Assembly: GCA_019075865.1 (NCBI GenBank)
Contig: JAGXAN010000009.1
Coordinates: 62,001 to 126,000, forward strand
Reading direction: 5' to 3'
Origin: Hyphomicrobiales bacterium
GTDB taxonomy: Bacteria; Pseudomonadota; Alphaproteobacteria; Rhizobiales; Beijerinckiaceae
Length of the DNA stretch: 64,000 nt
Part shown: positions 41,557 through 50,129 of the stretch, in pieces
How positions within the stretch are numbered: the stretch's first letter is position 1
How the letters are laid out: each line of letters begins with the position of its first letter
Translations under genes and position numbers: made by a program
The notes under the pieces: model-generated
Told to the model about the DNA's origin: nothing
Seen by the model: the letters and a program-made list of their open reading frames with translations, nothing else
Database searches by the model: none

Positions 41557-42318
41557 TCAGCCAAAATGATGCAGCCGCGCGCCATGGGTTTTGAGCCAGG
41601 CTTCGGCTTTCTGCCATTCGGGCGATAATTCGGCGGCAAGTTTCCAGAAACGCGCTGAATGATCCATGTGCACGAGATGCGCCACCTCATGGGCGGCCAG
41701 ATAATCCAGCACATAGGCGGGTGCCATAATCAGACGCCACGAAAAATTGAGGGACCCGCGCGACGAGCAGGATCCCCAGCGGCTGCGGGTATCGCGCAGC
41801 GTTATTTTTTTCACCGGCTTGCCAATCTGGCCGGCATGGTGGGCAACCGCCGCATGCAGGTCACGTTTGGCCTCGGTTTTGAGATAATCGCCGATGCGGC
41901 GGCTGATATGGGCTGGCTCACCGCACACACACAAGGCCAGGCCGGCCTCGTTGTCACCTTTGGCCGCCGCTTCCACCCACACCGCTTTGCGGGCTTTGGG
42001 CCGGTGCTCGATGCGATGGGCAATACCGCGCACCGGGATGATCGCGCCTTGCGCAAACGGGGTGCGCTCGGGCAGTTTTTTCAGGCGCATTTCCATCCAG
42101 CCCACATGCCGATGGGCAAAATCGACTGCGCTGGCCAGGGAGCAGCGCGCTGGCATGGTCAGGATGATCGCCCCACTCGCATTGCTCAGCCGCAGTGTCA
42201 GCCGCTTTGCCCGCTCCGAGCGCCGCAATGTCACCCGGCACGGCTCTCCCGCGACCATAAGCTCTATATGGTCGGGCCGAACGGCAGGTGAGGAATGTCG
42301 CGATTGAAAACCGAACAT
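41557..42318 (-). CDS. YgjP-like M48 metallopeptidase domain protein (DUF45)
   Basis: 253 residues from ATG 42318; GTG 42324 is an alternative. The zinc site HEVAHLVHMDHS (HExxH plus downstream His) and TLRDTRSRWGSCSSRG, NFSWRLIMAP are the signatures of the DUF45/YgjP family. Probably cytoplasmic; no signal peptide. Substrate unknown. It converges on trmB. Confidence 0.89.
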   Translation of the reverse strand: MFGFQSRHSSPAVRPDHIELMVAGEPCRVTLRRSERAKRLTLRLSNASGAIILTMPARCSLASAVDFAHRHVGWMEMRLKKLPERTPFAQGAIIPVRGIAHRIEHRPKARKAVWVEAAAKGDNEAGLALCVCGEPAHISRRIGDYLKTEAKRDLHAAVAHHAGQIGKPVKKITLRDTRSRWGSCSSRGSLNFSWRLIMAPAYVLDYLAAHEVAHLVHMDHSARFWKLAAELSPEWQKAEAWLKTHGARLHHFG

Positions 42319-42380
42319 AACCACAGATTACAGCAAATCAGACCAAATGGAATCGCCAACGGCAATCACGAGGCCCAAAA

Positions 42381-43682
42381 TCAGGCGACCACTTCCAGAC
42401 GCTTCTTCGGGGCCTTGCTGCCACGCATATCATGCTCGATATTGGCGATGAAGTCATTGATGCGTGGCGCGATCTCAGCCCGGAAACGAGAGCCATTGAA
42501 TACGCCGTAATGGCCAACGCCCATTTGCAGGTAATGGGTCTTGTGCTTGGCCGGGATATTCGGGCACAGCGTATGGGCGGCATAAGTTTGACCAACGCCG
42601 GAAATATCGTCCTTTTCGCCCTCGACCGTCATCAGGCCGCAGCGACGAATGGCCTTGGTGTCCACCTTGTGGTCACGATGCATCATCGTGCCTTTGGGCA
42701 GGCTATGGTCGACAAAAACCGTCGCTACCGTTTGCAGGTAATATTCGGCGGTCAGATCCATCACGGCCAGATATTCGTCGTAAAATTCGCGATGCTTTTC
42801 GGCCATATCGCCGTCGCCTTTGACCAGATGCTGGAACATTTCCTTGTGGGCGTCGACATGACGGTCGTAATTCATCGCCATGAAGCCGGACAATTGCATG
42901 TAGCCGGGGTAAACCGCCCGGCCCATACCAGGTTGCGGGAAGGGCACGCTCTGGATGCAATTCTCGCGGAACCAGTTGGTGCCGCGCTCCTGCGCCAAAG
43001 TATTGACGGCGGTTGGGCTTTCGCGCGTGTCGATTGGCCCGCCCATCAATGTCATGGAGATCGGCCCGGCCATATCGCCTTCCGCTTCCATGCGGGCAAC
43101 AGCGGCGAGCAGGGGAACGGACGGCTGGCATACGCCCAGCGTGTGCAGGCCAACGCCCGAACCATCCTTGTTGAGCTCATGGCAAATTTCGATCAGATAA
43201 TCGATATAATCATCCAGATCGAAAGACCCTACCGCCAGCGGCACGCTGCGGGCATCGGCCCAATCGGTGATGTAAACTTCGTAATGGGGCAAAAAGGCCT
43301 CGACCGTCCCGCGCAGCAATGTGGCGTAATGGCCGGATAATGGCGCAACGATCAGCAATTTGGGTTGCTTGACGGGATGGGCAGCCAAATCACGCTTGAA
43401 ATGGATCAGCGAGCAGAAGGGTGCGCTCCAGACGATTTCTTCGCTGACCGCCACTCGGGCGCCTTCAATCAGGGTGGTATCGAGGCCAAAATGTGGTTTG
43501 CCATAACGGCGTGTCATCCGCTCGAACATTTCGGCGCTTGCCGCGAGGCGCTTGCCAATGTGGGTTTGCCCAAAAGGATTGGCCGGGTTTTTCAAAACGC
43601 CGCTTGTCAGTTCGGACCACGCCCGCGCAGGTGCCAAAGACATCAGCGTCATTTCATACATATGATACGAGAATCGATTCAT
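42381..43682 (-). CDS. phaZ: intracellular polyhydroxyalkanoate depolymerase
   Basis: Mobilises stored polyhydroxybutyrate. It has 433 residues. HYATLLRGTVEAFLPHYEVYITDW in two parts (HYATLLRGTVEAFL, PHYEVYITDWADAR) and the unusual cysteine nucleophile region HTLGVCQPSVPLLAAVA mark the PhaZ1-type intracellular enzyme, with C-terminal GVGHYGVFNGSRF carrying the histidine. No signal peptide. Shares a divergent promoter region with regB. No synthase gene (phaC) in the window. Confidence 0.94.
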   Translation of the reverse strand: MNRFSYHMYEMTLMSLAPARAWSELTSGVLKNPANPFGQTHIGKRLAASAEMFERMTRRYGKPHFGLDTTLIEGARVAVSEEIVWSAPFCSLIHFKRDLAAHPVKQPKLLIVAPLSGHYATLLRGTVEAFLPHYEVYITDWADARSVPLAVGSFDLDDYIDYLIEICHELNKDGSGVGLHTLGVCQPSVPLLAAVARMEAEGDMAGPISMTLMGGPIDTRESPTAVNTLAQERGTNWFRENCIQSVPFPQPGMGRAVYPGYMQLSGFMAMNYDRHVDAHKEMFQHLVKGDGDMAEKHREFYDEYLAVMDLTAEYYLQTVATVFVDHSLPKGTMMHRDHKVDTKAIRRCGLMTVEGEKDDISGVGQTYAAHTLCPNIPAKHKTHYLQMGVGHYGVFNGSRFRAEIAPRINDFIANIEHDMRGSKAPKKRLEVVA

Positions 43683-43948
43683 GCCGCACCGCCAATTCTA
43701 ACTGGTTCGCACTCTGTGCCCGACTAAGCTGCAGCGCAGCAAAATCGGTCGATCTGTTGCGCGCTGCACAATAGTATCCATCTAAACCTACAAAGCAATA
43801 AACCTATTTGACTAAAATCCCTTAAAAGTGCTGCATATTGTTCGCTTGATGACAAATATGTCACAAATATCTATAAAATACGTGAAATATCAATGCACTC
43901 CATTTTTCCACCCCCACTTTGCAATGCTGCCGCTATGAGTTGCCGATC
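43683..43948. promoter_or_regulatory. AT-rich divergent phaZ / regB region
   Basis: 266 bp, much richer in A and T than its neighbours. It contains TGACA-AATA-TGTCA at 43850-43863, overlapping an FNR-like half-site TTGAT (43847). It should hold both promoters. An oxygen-responsive or redox-responsive regulator could act here; inferred only. Confidence 0.45.
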
Positions 43949-45277
43949 ATGAGCATATCCCCCACCGACAGCATTGATCTTGGCCGACATGCGCGGCGAC
44001 TTCGCGTCGATACTCTGGTGCGACTGCGTTGGCTCGCCATTGCCGGTCAAGCGGTGGGCGTCATTCTCGTGCATTTTGTCTTTGGCTTCAGGCTGCCATT
44101 GTGGCCTTGCGCTCTCGTGGTCACTGCATCGGCTTGGCTGAACATGGGTCTGCGGCTGCGGTTGCCGGTCAATCATCGTCTGGCAGACAAGCCGGCTGCT
44201 GCCTTGCTGGCTTTTGACATCGTCCAGCTATCGGCGCTCCTGTTCCTGACAGGCGGTCTCGACAATCCTTTTGCCTTGCTGTTCCTCGCTCCGGTCATGA
44301 TATCGGCAGTATCACTGCCGGTGCGCTTCACGGTCTACCTGGGTGTTCTGGCAATATTTTCAACGAGCTTGCTCGCAATTTACCATTTACCGCTGCCCTG
44401 GTTTGATGGTGACAGTTTCCACCAGCCGGTACTCTATATTGCCGGAATCTGGGCAGCGATTGCGCTGGGTACGGCCTTCATCGGCGTCTATGCCTCGCGG
44501 GTCGCTGAAGAAGCGCGCCGCCTTTCGGATGCCCTTGCGGCCACCGAGCTGATCCTGGCGCGAGAGCAACATCTCACCCAACTCGACGGGCTGGCAGCCG
44601 CGGCGGCTCATGAACTGGGCACGCCGCTTGCCACCATCACGCTGGTCGTGCGCGAACTCGCTGAACGCGTTGCCGAATCCGATCCGCTGCGAGAGGATGT
44701 CACCCTGCTCGGGCAGGAAGTGGCGCGCTGCCGCTTGATTTTGGGCAAGCTCGCTTCGCTCAACAACGGCCCAAATGGCGTGCTCGACCAGATGCGTCTC
44801 ACCCATTTGATGGAGGATGTTGTCACCCCGCAGCGCGATTTTGGCATTGAAATCCTGGTCACCCATCGTGGGTTTGGCGATGAACCCATCTGCGAGCGCA
44901 ATCCGGGCATGATTTATGGTCTCGGCAATCTCATCGAAAATGCCATTGATTTTGCCAAATCGAAAGTGGTCATCGCCGCCGAATGGAGCCCCAAGGTCGT
45001 CGTGCTGCGCATCAGCGATGATGGCCCCGGGTTTGCGCCTGAAGTGTTGAGCCGTCTCGGCGAGCCCTATGTCACAACACGCGCCAACCGCAAGGCCAAA
45101 ACCGAGGAATCTTCGGGTTTGGGGCTGGGTCTGTTCATCGCCAAAACGCTGCTTGAGCGCTCCGGTGCCAGCGTCGTTCCGGCCAATGCCCCCTATCCGG
45201 AGACCGGCGCCATCATCACCATTCGCTGGTTGCGGTCGACTTTTGAGCGCAGGCGCAACGACCCGGGCATGGATTGA
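43949..45277 (+). CDS. regB: redox-sensing histidine kinase RegB (PrrB/ActS)
   Basis: Membrane sensor kinase that responds to the ubiquinone pool and redox state. It has 442 residues from ATG 43949. About six transmembrane segments fill residues 25-190; GGLDNPFALLF matches the quinone-binding heptapeptide region. The H-box is AAAHELGTPLATI. The redox-active cysteine is retained in EVARCRLILGKL. N, G1 and G2 boxes (LIENAIDFA, DDGPGF, GLGLGLFIAK) are intact. It precedes regA by 100 bp. Confidence 0.94.
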   Translation: MSISPTDSIDLGRHARRLRVDTLVRLRWLAIAGQAVGVILVHFVFGFRLPLWPCALVVTASAWLNMGLRLRLPVNHRLADKPAAALLAFDIVQLSALLFLTGGLDNPFALLFLAPVMISAVSLPVRFTVYLGVLAIFSTSLLAIYHLPLPWFDGDSFHQPVLYIAGIWAAIALGTAFIGVYASRVAEEARRLSDALAATELILAREQHLTQLDGLAAAAAHELGTPLATITLVVRELAERVAESDPLREDVTLLGQEVARCRLILGKLASLNNGPNGVLDQMRLTHLMEDVVTPQRDFGIEILVTHRGFGDEPICERNPGMIYGLGNLIENAIDFAKSKVVIAAEWSPKVVVLRISDDGPGFAPEVLSRLGEPYVTTRANRKAKTEESSGLGLGLFIAKTLLERSGASVVPANAPYPETGAIITIRWLRSTFERRRNDPGMD

Positions 45278-45377
45278 GAAACACCGGGGTTCAAGCCCGA
45301 AAAATCAGGCGTTTGAAATTCTGGCGGGGCTGCTATATTCGTTATGTATTGAGTTTGAAACGGATTGGAACGCCACC

Positions 45378-45965
45378 ATGGACGCCAACGCCCAACCCCC
45401 CAAGAGCCTTAGCCACTTTCTGGATGATCATCCGGAAATCACCGACCGGACCTTGCTGTTGGTAGATGACGACAAACCCTTCCTTTCCCGCCTGCAAAGG
45501 GCGATGGAGGCGCGCGGTTTCAGCGTAACCTCTGCCGATTCGGTTGCGGGCGGTCTCGCGGCCATTGCCGCGCATCCACCGGCATTTGCGGTGATCGACA
45601 TGCGAATGGGCGACGGTAATGGCCTCGATGTCATCACCCAGCTCAAAATTCAGCGCCCGGACGCGCGCGGCATCATTCTCACCGGCTACGGCAATATCGT
45701 TACCGCCGTCAACGCCGTCAAACTCGGCGCGTTCGATTATCTGGCCAAGCCCGCCGATGCCGATGAAATTCTGGGGGCTTTGATGGCTACTGGTCACGAC
45801 AAGAGCGGGCTGCCGGAAACACCCATGTCTGCGGATCGTGTCCGCTGGGAGCATATCCAGCGCGTCTATGAATTATGCGGACGCAATGTCTCTGAAACTG
45901 CGCGACAGCTCAACATGCATCGTCGCACCCTGCAACGCATTCTGGCAAAACGCGCCCCGCGCTGA
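45378..45965 (+). CDS. regA: response regulator RegA (PrrA/ActR)
   Basis: Phospho-activated regulator of respiration, carbon and nitrogen metabolism in Alphaproteobacteria. It has 195 residues from ATG 45378. The receiver domain has [10 protein letters not shown], the phospho-acceptor in VIDMRMGDG, and LAKPADADE; the Fis-type helix-turn-helix at the C-terminus is [20 protein letters not shown]. The longer open frame upstream overlaps regB and is not used. ureE follows 10 bp later. Confidence 0.95.
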   Translation: MDANAQPPKSLSHFLDDHPEITDRTLLLVDDDKPFLSRLQRAMEARGFSVTSADSVAGGLAAIAAHPPAFAVIDMRMGDGNGLDVITQLKIQRPDARGIILTGYGNIVTAVNAVKLGAFDYLAKPADADEILGALMATGHDKSGLPETPMSADRVRWEHIQRVYELCGRNVSETARQLNMHRRTLQRILAKRAPR

Positions 45966-45975
45966 TTGGACGAAA

Positions 45976-46629
45976 ATGAATCAGCCTGCCAATGAAACAA
46001 TCGTGCCGCGTGCTTTGCGGGTTGCGGCTGCCGGTTCCTGGAACGGGGCCGCAGATGACAGCATTCTGCTCGATTTTGAAGGCCGCCATCGCCGCCGGAT
46101 CCGGATGACAGCCATCGCCGGCACCGAATTTCTGCTGGATCTGCCGCAAGTGGTGGCGCTTCGTCATGGCGATGTCCTGATGCTGGAAGACGGCCGCAAG
46201 ATTGAAGTGGTCGCCAGCCCCGAACCCCTGACTGAAATTCGGGCGCAAACGCCGCAAGCGCTGACCCGCCTCGCCTGGCACATTGGCAATCGCCATCTGG
46301 CGGTCCAGATCATGCCGCGCGCCCTGCGCATCCGCGCGGATCGGGTGATTGATGAAATGCTGGCGGGCCTGGGTGCCCGGCTGCTTCCGATCGAAGCGCC
46401 ATTTGACCCCGAAGGCGGTGCCTATGCCGAAACCGAAGCGGCGGCCCATTCGGCGCACGAACATCATGCCCACCACGATCATGGACATCACGGTCACCCC
46501 CATGATCATGCGAGCCACGACCATTCTGGCCATGATCACGCAAAACATGATCACGGCCACCATGGGCATAACCACCATGACCACGACCACGATGCTTCAA
46601 CCTGTGATGATCCCAGTCACCACCATTGA
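45976..46629 (+). CDS. ureE: urease accessory nickel metallochaperone UreE, His-rich tail
   Basis: Delivers nickel to the UreABC-UreDFG complex. It has 217 residues from ATG 45976. The N-terminal UreE domain (about 10-75) and the C-terminal nickel-binding domain with RHGDVLML and [11 protein letters not shown] are present. The last 60 residues are almost all His, Asp, Gly and Ala in repeats ([14 protein letters not shown]), a nickel store. Odd: no other urease gene is near, and it follows regA at 10 bp, probably cotranscribed. Confidence 0.92.
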   Translation: MNQPANETIVPRALRVAAAGSWNGAADDSILLDFEGRHRRRIRMTAIAGTEFLLDLPQVVALRHGDVLMLEDGRKIEVVASPEPLTEIRAQTPQALTRLAWHIGNRHLAVQIMPRALRIRADRVIDEMLAGLGARLLPIEAPFDPEGGAYAETEAAAHSAHEHHAHHDHGHHGHPHDHASHDHSGHDHAKHDHGHHGHNHHDHDHDASTCDDPSHHH

Positions 46630-46641
46630 TGCGCTTTGGTT

Positions 46642-47382
46642 TTAACGGGTTTGCGCGGCGATCATATAATTGACATCGCAATCTTGTGACGCCCGCCAAG
46701 CGTCGCGAACCGGAGAATAGACCACGCCGGTCCGGTCCAGAACCTTCAGGCCGGCCTTGCGCAATGGCCGCGTCAATTCCTCAGGCGTGACGAACTGCGA
46801 CCAGTTGTGCGTGCCGCGCGGCACCCAGCGCAATACATATTCGGCCCCCACAATCGCCAGTGCGAAGCTTTTCATCGTCCGGTTCAGCGTCGCCGCAAAC
46901 AGCATGCCGCCGGGGCGAACCAGCGCCGCAGCCTCCGCCAGAAATTGCGGCACATCGGCGACGTGTTCCACCACTTCCATTGCCAGAACCACGTCAAATT
47001 TGGCACCCTTCTGCACAAGGTCCTTCGATGTCACCGCCTTATACTGGATGCCAAGGCTGGATTTCGCCGCATGCGCCCGCGCAATTTCGATATTGCCGGG
47101 GCCCGGATCAATGCCGGTGACATCCGCGCCAAGGCGCGCCATTGGCTCGCATAAAATGCCGCCCCCGCAGCCGATATCCAGAAGGCTCAACCCTTGCAAC
47201 GGCAGGCCCGCTTCGGCCAATTGCGGGAAATGCGCGTGGCAATGATCCCGTATGTAGGCGATCCGAACCGGATTGAGCTTGTGCAACTGCGCCATTGGCC
47301 CGCGGTCACTCCACCATTCGGCACCCAGCTTCTCAAAGCGGGCTACGTCCTGCGGGTCAATCGTCGTGTTTTCGCCTGTCAT
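46642..47382 (-). CDS. ubiG: ubiquinone biosynthesis O-methyltransferase
   Basis: Methylates two hydroxyl groups during ubiquinone synthesis. It has 246 residues from ATG 47382; the frame runs on upstream without homology. VARFEKLGAEWWSDRGPM is the UbiG N-terminus and LLDIGCGGGILCEPMA the SAM motif; RGTHNWSQFVTPEEL is the family C-terminal signature. It converges on ureE and is divergent from cysQ. Confidence 0.95.
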   Translation of the reverse strand: MTGENTTIDPQDVARFEKLGAEWWSDRGPMAQLHKLNPVRIAYIRDHCHAHFPQLAEAGLPLQGLSLLDIGCGGGILCEPMARLGADVTGIDPGPGNIEIARAHAAKSSLGIQYKAVTSKDLVQKGAKFDVVLAMEVVEHVADVPQFLAEAAALVRPGGMLFAATLNRTMKSFALAIVGAEYVLRWVPRGTHNWSQFVTPEELTRPLRKAGLKVLDRTGVVYSPVRDAWRASQDCDVNYMIAAQTR

Positions 47383-47566
47383 GGATCTGGGTTCCCGAAT
47401 TGGCGCTATCCATAGCCTGATTTTTGCCAAATATCCAATATCACCCCTGCAATATTGCAGGGCCAAACCGATTGGGCTTGAATTTGGGTTCAATCAAGCG
47501 CATATGCGTCCAGCTTCAACATTAGATGGCGCACATGCGTTTCCATTTCAAACTGGTTTTGCCGAA

Positions 47567-48379
47567 ATGATCAGTCCGAAATCTCGTGACGATCTGGCCC
47601 GGCAATTTGCTGGCCTCGCGGTCAGCGCCGGCGCGCTGATCATGAAAATCTACGAAAGCAGTTTCGAGGTGCGCTTCAAGACCGACAATAGTCCGGTCTG
47701 CAATGCCGACGAAATGGCTGAAGCGCTGATTTTGCGGCAATTGCCAAGCATTCTCCCGGACGTGCCGGTTGTCGCGGAGGAAGCCAGCGCCCGTGGTCTC
47801 ACGCCCCGCTGCGGTGAGAGCTTCCTGTTGGTGGACCCCTTGGATGGCACCCGCGAATTTTTGGCCCACAACGGTGAATTCACCGTCAATATAGCCCTGA
47901 TCGAGGCCGGCCGGCCGGTGGCGGGTGCGATTTATGCGCCAGCCCTCGAAAAGCTCTGGTTTGGCGGTCATTCGGCCTTTTCCTGCACGGTCGCGCCTGG
48001 TCAGCCGCTCCCGGCGCTGGCCCAATGCCAGGCGTTGCACACCCGTCATGCCCCCAAAGCGGGATTGACAGCACTCGCCAGCCGTTCGCATTGCAACGCC
48101 GAAACCCAGGCCTTTTTGGCCAGACTGCCGATCCTGGAGAAAAACGATGCCGGGTCGTCGTTGAAGTTTTGTCGCCTGGCGGAGGGTCAGGCGGATGTCT
48201 ATCCGCGGTTTTCGCCAACGATGGAATGGGATACGGCGGCGGGAGACGCCATTTTGCAGGCGGCTGGCGGCGTGGTTCTGGATGCAAACGGTACGCCGCT
48301 ACATTATGGCAAGGGTACCAATCATTTCAAGAACGACAGTTTTATCGCCTGGGGCGACCCGGCGCGCGCCCTGCACTGA
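47567..48379 (+). CDS. cysQ: 3'(2'),5'-bisphosphate nucleotidase, CysQ-like
   Basis: Inositol monophosphatase family; CysQ removes the 3'-phosphate of PAP formed in sulfate assimilation. It has 270 residues from ATG 47567; the long frame upstream to 47273 is not used. Metal-binding motifs are VAEEAS, DPLDGTREFL and EWDTAAGDAILQAAGG. NDSFIAWG at the end is usual for CysQ. An inositol phosphatase activity cannot be excluded. Confidence 0.9.
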   Translation: MISPKSRDDLARQFAGLAVSAGALIMKIYESSFEVRFKTDNSPVCNADEMAEALILRQLPSILPDVPVVAEEASARGLTPRCGESFLLVDPLDGTREFLAHNGEFTVNIALIEAGRPVAGAIYAPALEKLWFGGHSAFSCTVAPGQPLPALAQCQALHTRHAPKAGLTALASRSHCNAETQAFLARLPILEKNDAGSSLKFCRLAEGQADVYPRFSPTMEWDTAAGDAILQAAGGVVLDANGTPLHYGKGTNHFKNDSFIAWGDPARALH

Positions 48380-48576
48380 AATCGTATATTCCTGCAATAT
48401 CCATAATTTGTTAACCACAAGGTCGCACATTTGTTGCGATTGATGACACGTGTGATGGCTGGCCATGGCCTCGCCATGACGTCGCCACCTTTGCCCGCCA
48501 GTTTGGCACTTCCGGCCAATAAGCGGTGCGATTCGGGAAAATTGGCGACGGCGCACATTCAACCTTGGGGTATCCT
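48380..48576. other. gap before the DUF1134 gene
   Basis: 197 bp with no gene. It includes a near-palindrome around GGCCATGGCC (48455-48477) and should hold the DUF1134 promoter. Nothing else is recognised. Confidence 0.35.
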
Positions 48577-49158
48577 ATGCAATCCATTACCCGCAGAAAG
48601 CTGGTTTCCGCATTGGCAAGCGCGGCTATGCCATTGGCCTTTGCAAAACCGGCGCTGGCCCGTGAAGAACAGCCAAAGCAATTTTCCACCGACGAACTGA
48701 TCGACAATGGCCACCGCTTTTTTGGCACCATTTCGCGGGGGTTGGCCGAAGGCATTCAGACTGCCGTGTCGCGCTGGGGCCATCCCAATGCCTATATACT
48801 GGGCCAGGAAGCTTCCGGTGCCTTTGTTGGCGGGTTGCGTTATGGCGAAGGCAAAATGTACACCCGCAATGCCGGTGACCGGCACATTTACTGGCAAGGC
48901 CCGACCATTGGCATCGATGCGGGTGGCGACGGTGATCGCACGATGATGCTGATCTATAATCTGCCGCGTGTCAGTGCGATTTATCGCCGGTTTGGCGGTG
49001 TTGACGGCTCAGCCTATATTGTCGGCGGCTTCGGCTTTACGGCGCTTGAGCACGACCACGTGGTTGCCGTGCCCATCCGCTCTGGTGTTGGCCTGCGTCT
49101 GGGCGTCAATCTTGGCTATCTGAAATTTACGCCGCAAGCGACCTGGAATCCATTCTAA
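48577..49158 (+). CDS. DUF1134 exported protein
   Basis: 193 residues from ATG 48577. An N-terminal twin-arginine-like signal (ITRRKLVSALASAAM, then AFAKPALA cleavage) is followed by the DUF1134 domain (RGLAEGIQTAVSRWGHPNAYILGQE in two parts: RGLAEGIQTAVSRWG, HPNAYILGQE) covering the rest. This family is widespread and nearly confined to Proteobacteria, and its function is unknown. Envelope location is inferred. Confidence 0.88.
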   Translation: MQSITRRKLVSALASAAMPLAFAKPALAREEQPKQFSTDELIDNGHRFFGTISRGLAEGIQTAVSRWGHPNAYILGQEASGAFVGGLRYGEGKMYTRNAGDRHIYWQGPTIGIDAGGDGDRTMMLIYNLPRVSAIYRRFGGVDGSAYIVGGFGFTALEHDHVVAVPIRSGVGLRLGVNLGYLKFTPQATWNPF

Positions 49159-49218
49159 CCGCCTTTGCGCAATGCCCACTTGCATTTGTCGTGCATTTCC
49201 CGCATAGACGCTGCATCA

Positions 49219-49258
49219 AACCTGCCCGGCTGATTAAGGGCTGCCGTGGCGGGTTTTT
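49219..49258 (+). terminator. intrinsic terminator or attenuator before rpmI
   Basis: AACCTGCC (49219-49226) pairs with GGCGGGTT (49248-49255), with inner CGGC/GCCG, and five T run at 49254-49258. It ends DUF1134 transcription or attenuates the downstream operon. Confidence 0.6.
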
Positions 49259-49308
49259 CGCTCATTCTGAGACGAACGGGGGTTTTACCCCTGCATTATA
49301 AACCGCGA

Positions 49309-49322
49309 GGCGCGAGAGCGCC
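49309..49322 (+). promoter_or_regulatory. GNRA-loop hairpin at the rpmI ribosome binding site
   Basis: GGCGC-GAGA-GCGCC, perfect 5-bp stem with a GAGA tetraloop, ends 6 bp before the GGAGAGAG ribosome binding site. A candidate translational operator for L20; not proven. Confidence 0.4.
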
Positions 49323-49340
49323 CCAAGTGGAGAGAGCCAA

Positions 49341-49541
49341 ATGCCCAAGTTGAAAACCAAGTCAGGCGCCAAAAAGCGCTTCAAAATCACTGGCACCGGT
49401 AAGGTCGTTTATGCACAGGCCGGCAAGCGCCATGGCATGATCAAGCGCACCAAGAAAGCAATTCGGAATCTGCGCGGCACCAACATCCTGTTCAAGACGG
49501 ATGGTGAGAACATCAAGAAGTATTTCCTGCCCAACGGCTGA
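49341..49541 (+). CDS. rpmI: 50S ribosomal protein L35
   Basis: 66 residues, highly basic, with the typical [20 protein letters not shown] opening. GGAGAGAG precedes the ATG. First gene of rpmI-rplT, 51 bp before rplT. Confidence 0.98.
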   Translation: MPKLKTKSGAKKRFKITGTGKVVYAQAGKRHGMIKRTKKAIRNLRGTNILFKTDGENIKKYFLPNG

Positions 49542-49592
49542 AAACTTCGCGCAATTATCTGAATTTTATCATCTTTTCTGGAGTTAACGATC

Positions 49593-49973
49593 ATGGCACG
49601 TGTCAAACGCGGTGTAACATCGCATGCCAAGCATAAAAAGACCCTCAACGCAGCCAAAGGCTTTTACGGCCGGCGCAAGAATACCATCCGCGCCGCCAAG
49701 GCAGCCGTCGACAAAGCGATGCAATATGCAACGCGCGACCGCAAGGCCAAGAAGCGCACCATTCGCTCCTTGTGGATTCAGCGTTTGAACGCTGCCGTGC
49801 GTGAGCAGGGCCTCACCTACAGCCGGTTCATCAATGGTTTGGATCTGGCCGGCATCGAATTGGATCGCAAGGTGCTTGCGGATATGGCCGTTCGTGAACC
49901 CGAAGCCTTCAAGGCCGTGGTCGAAAAGGCCAAATCGGCATTGCCGGCTGCGCCGGTGGCCAAAGCCGCCTGA
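49593..49973 (+). CDS. rplT: 50S ribosomal protein L20
   Basis: 126 residues; N-terminal basic helix [21 protein letters not shown] and the globular half ending KAVVEKAK. L20 nucleates 50S assembly and in other bacteria represses its own operon. GGAG lies 10 nt before the ATG. It ends at the intrinsic terminator at 50000. Confidence 0.98.
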   Translation: MARVKRGVTSHAKHKKTLNAAKGFYGRRKNTIRAAKAAVDKAMQYATRDRKAKKRTIRSLWIQRLNAAVREQGLTYSRFINGLDLAGIELDRKVLADMAVREPEAFKAVVEKAKSALPAAPVAKAA

Positions 49974-49999
49974 TTATTCAGCGCGCTTCTACGTCAATC

Positions 50000-50025
50000 A
50001 GCCCGCTAGCGATAGCGGGCTTTTT
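50000..50025 (+). terminator. intrinsic terminator after rplT
   Basis: AGCCCGCTA-GCGA-TAGCGGGCT, perfect 9-bp stem with four-base loop, followed by TTTT. About 27 bp after the rplT stop. It could also attenuate pheS. Confidence 0.85.
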
Positions 50026-50129
50026 GCTGTCGATGCCCATCTTGGCAATGCTGGCGTTCGCTCCAGTCTAATCTCGACATTTTGGAACGATCGTGGCAAA
50101 AGCCGATCACCTTCATTTTGTGAGACAGC

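Larger units (their letters stand above)
49159..49340. other. rpmI leader with hairpins
   Basis: 182 bp leader before the rpmI-rplT ribosomal protein operon. It holds a terminator-like hairpin with T-run (49219-49258), GGGG-TTTTA-CCCC (49279-49291) and GGCGC-GAGA-GCGCC (49309-49322), the last just before the ribosome binding site. It may carry L20 autoregulation. Confidence 0.5.

Noticed and set aside
45910-46590. Minus-strand frame resembling a membrane protein rich in Met and Val
   Set aside because: It is the complement of the His codons in the UreE tail, which read as Met and Val in reverse.
48446-48453. More parS-like CACGTG palindromes (near 1162, 38481, 48446, 49056, 49592)
   Set aside because: They match only the central hexamer or less, without the GTTT/AAAC arms.
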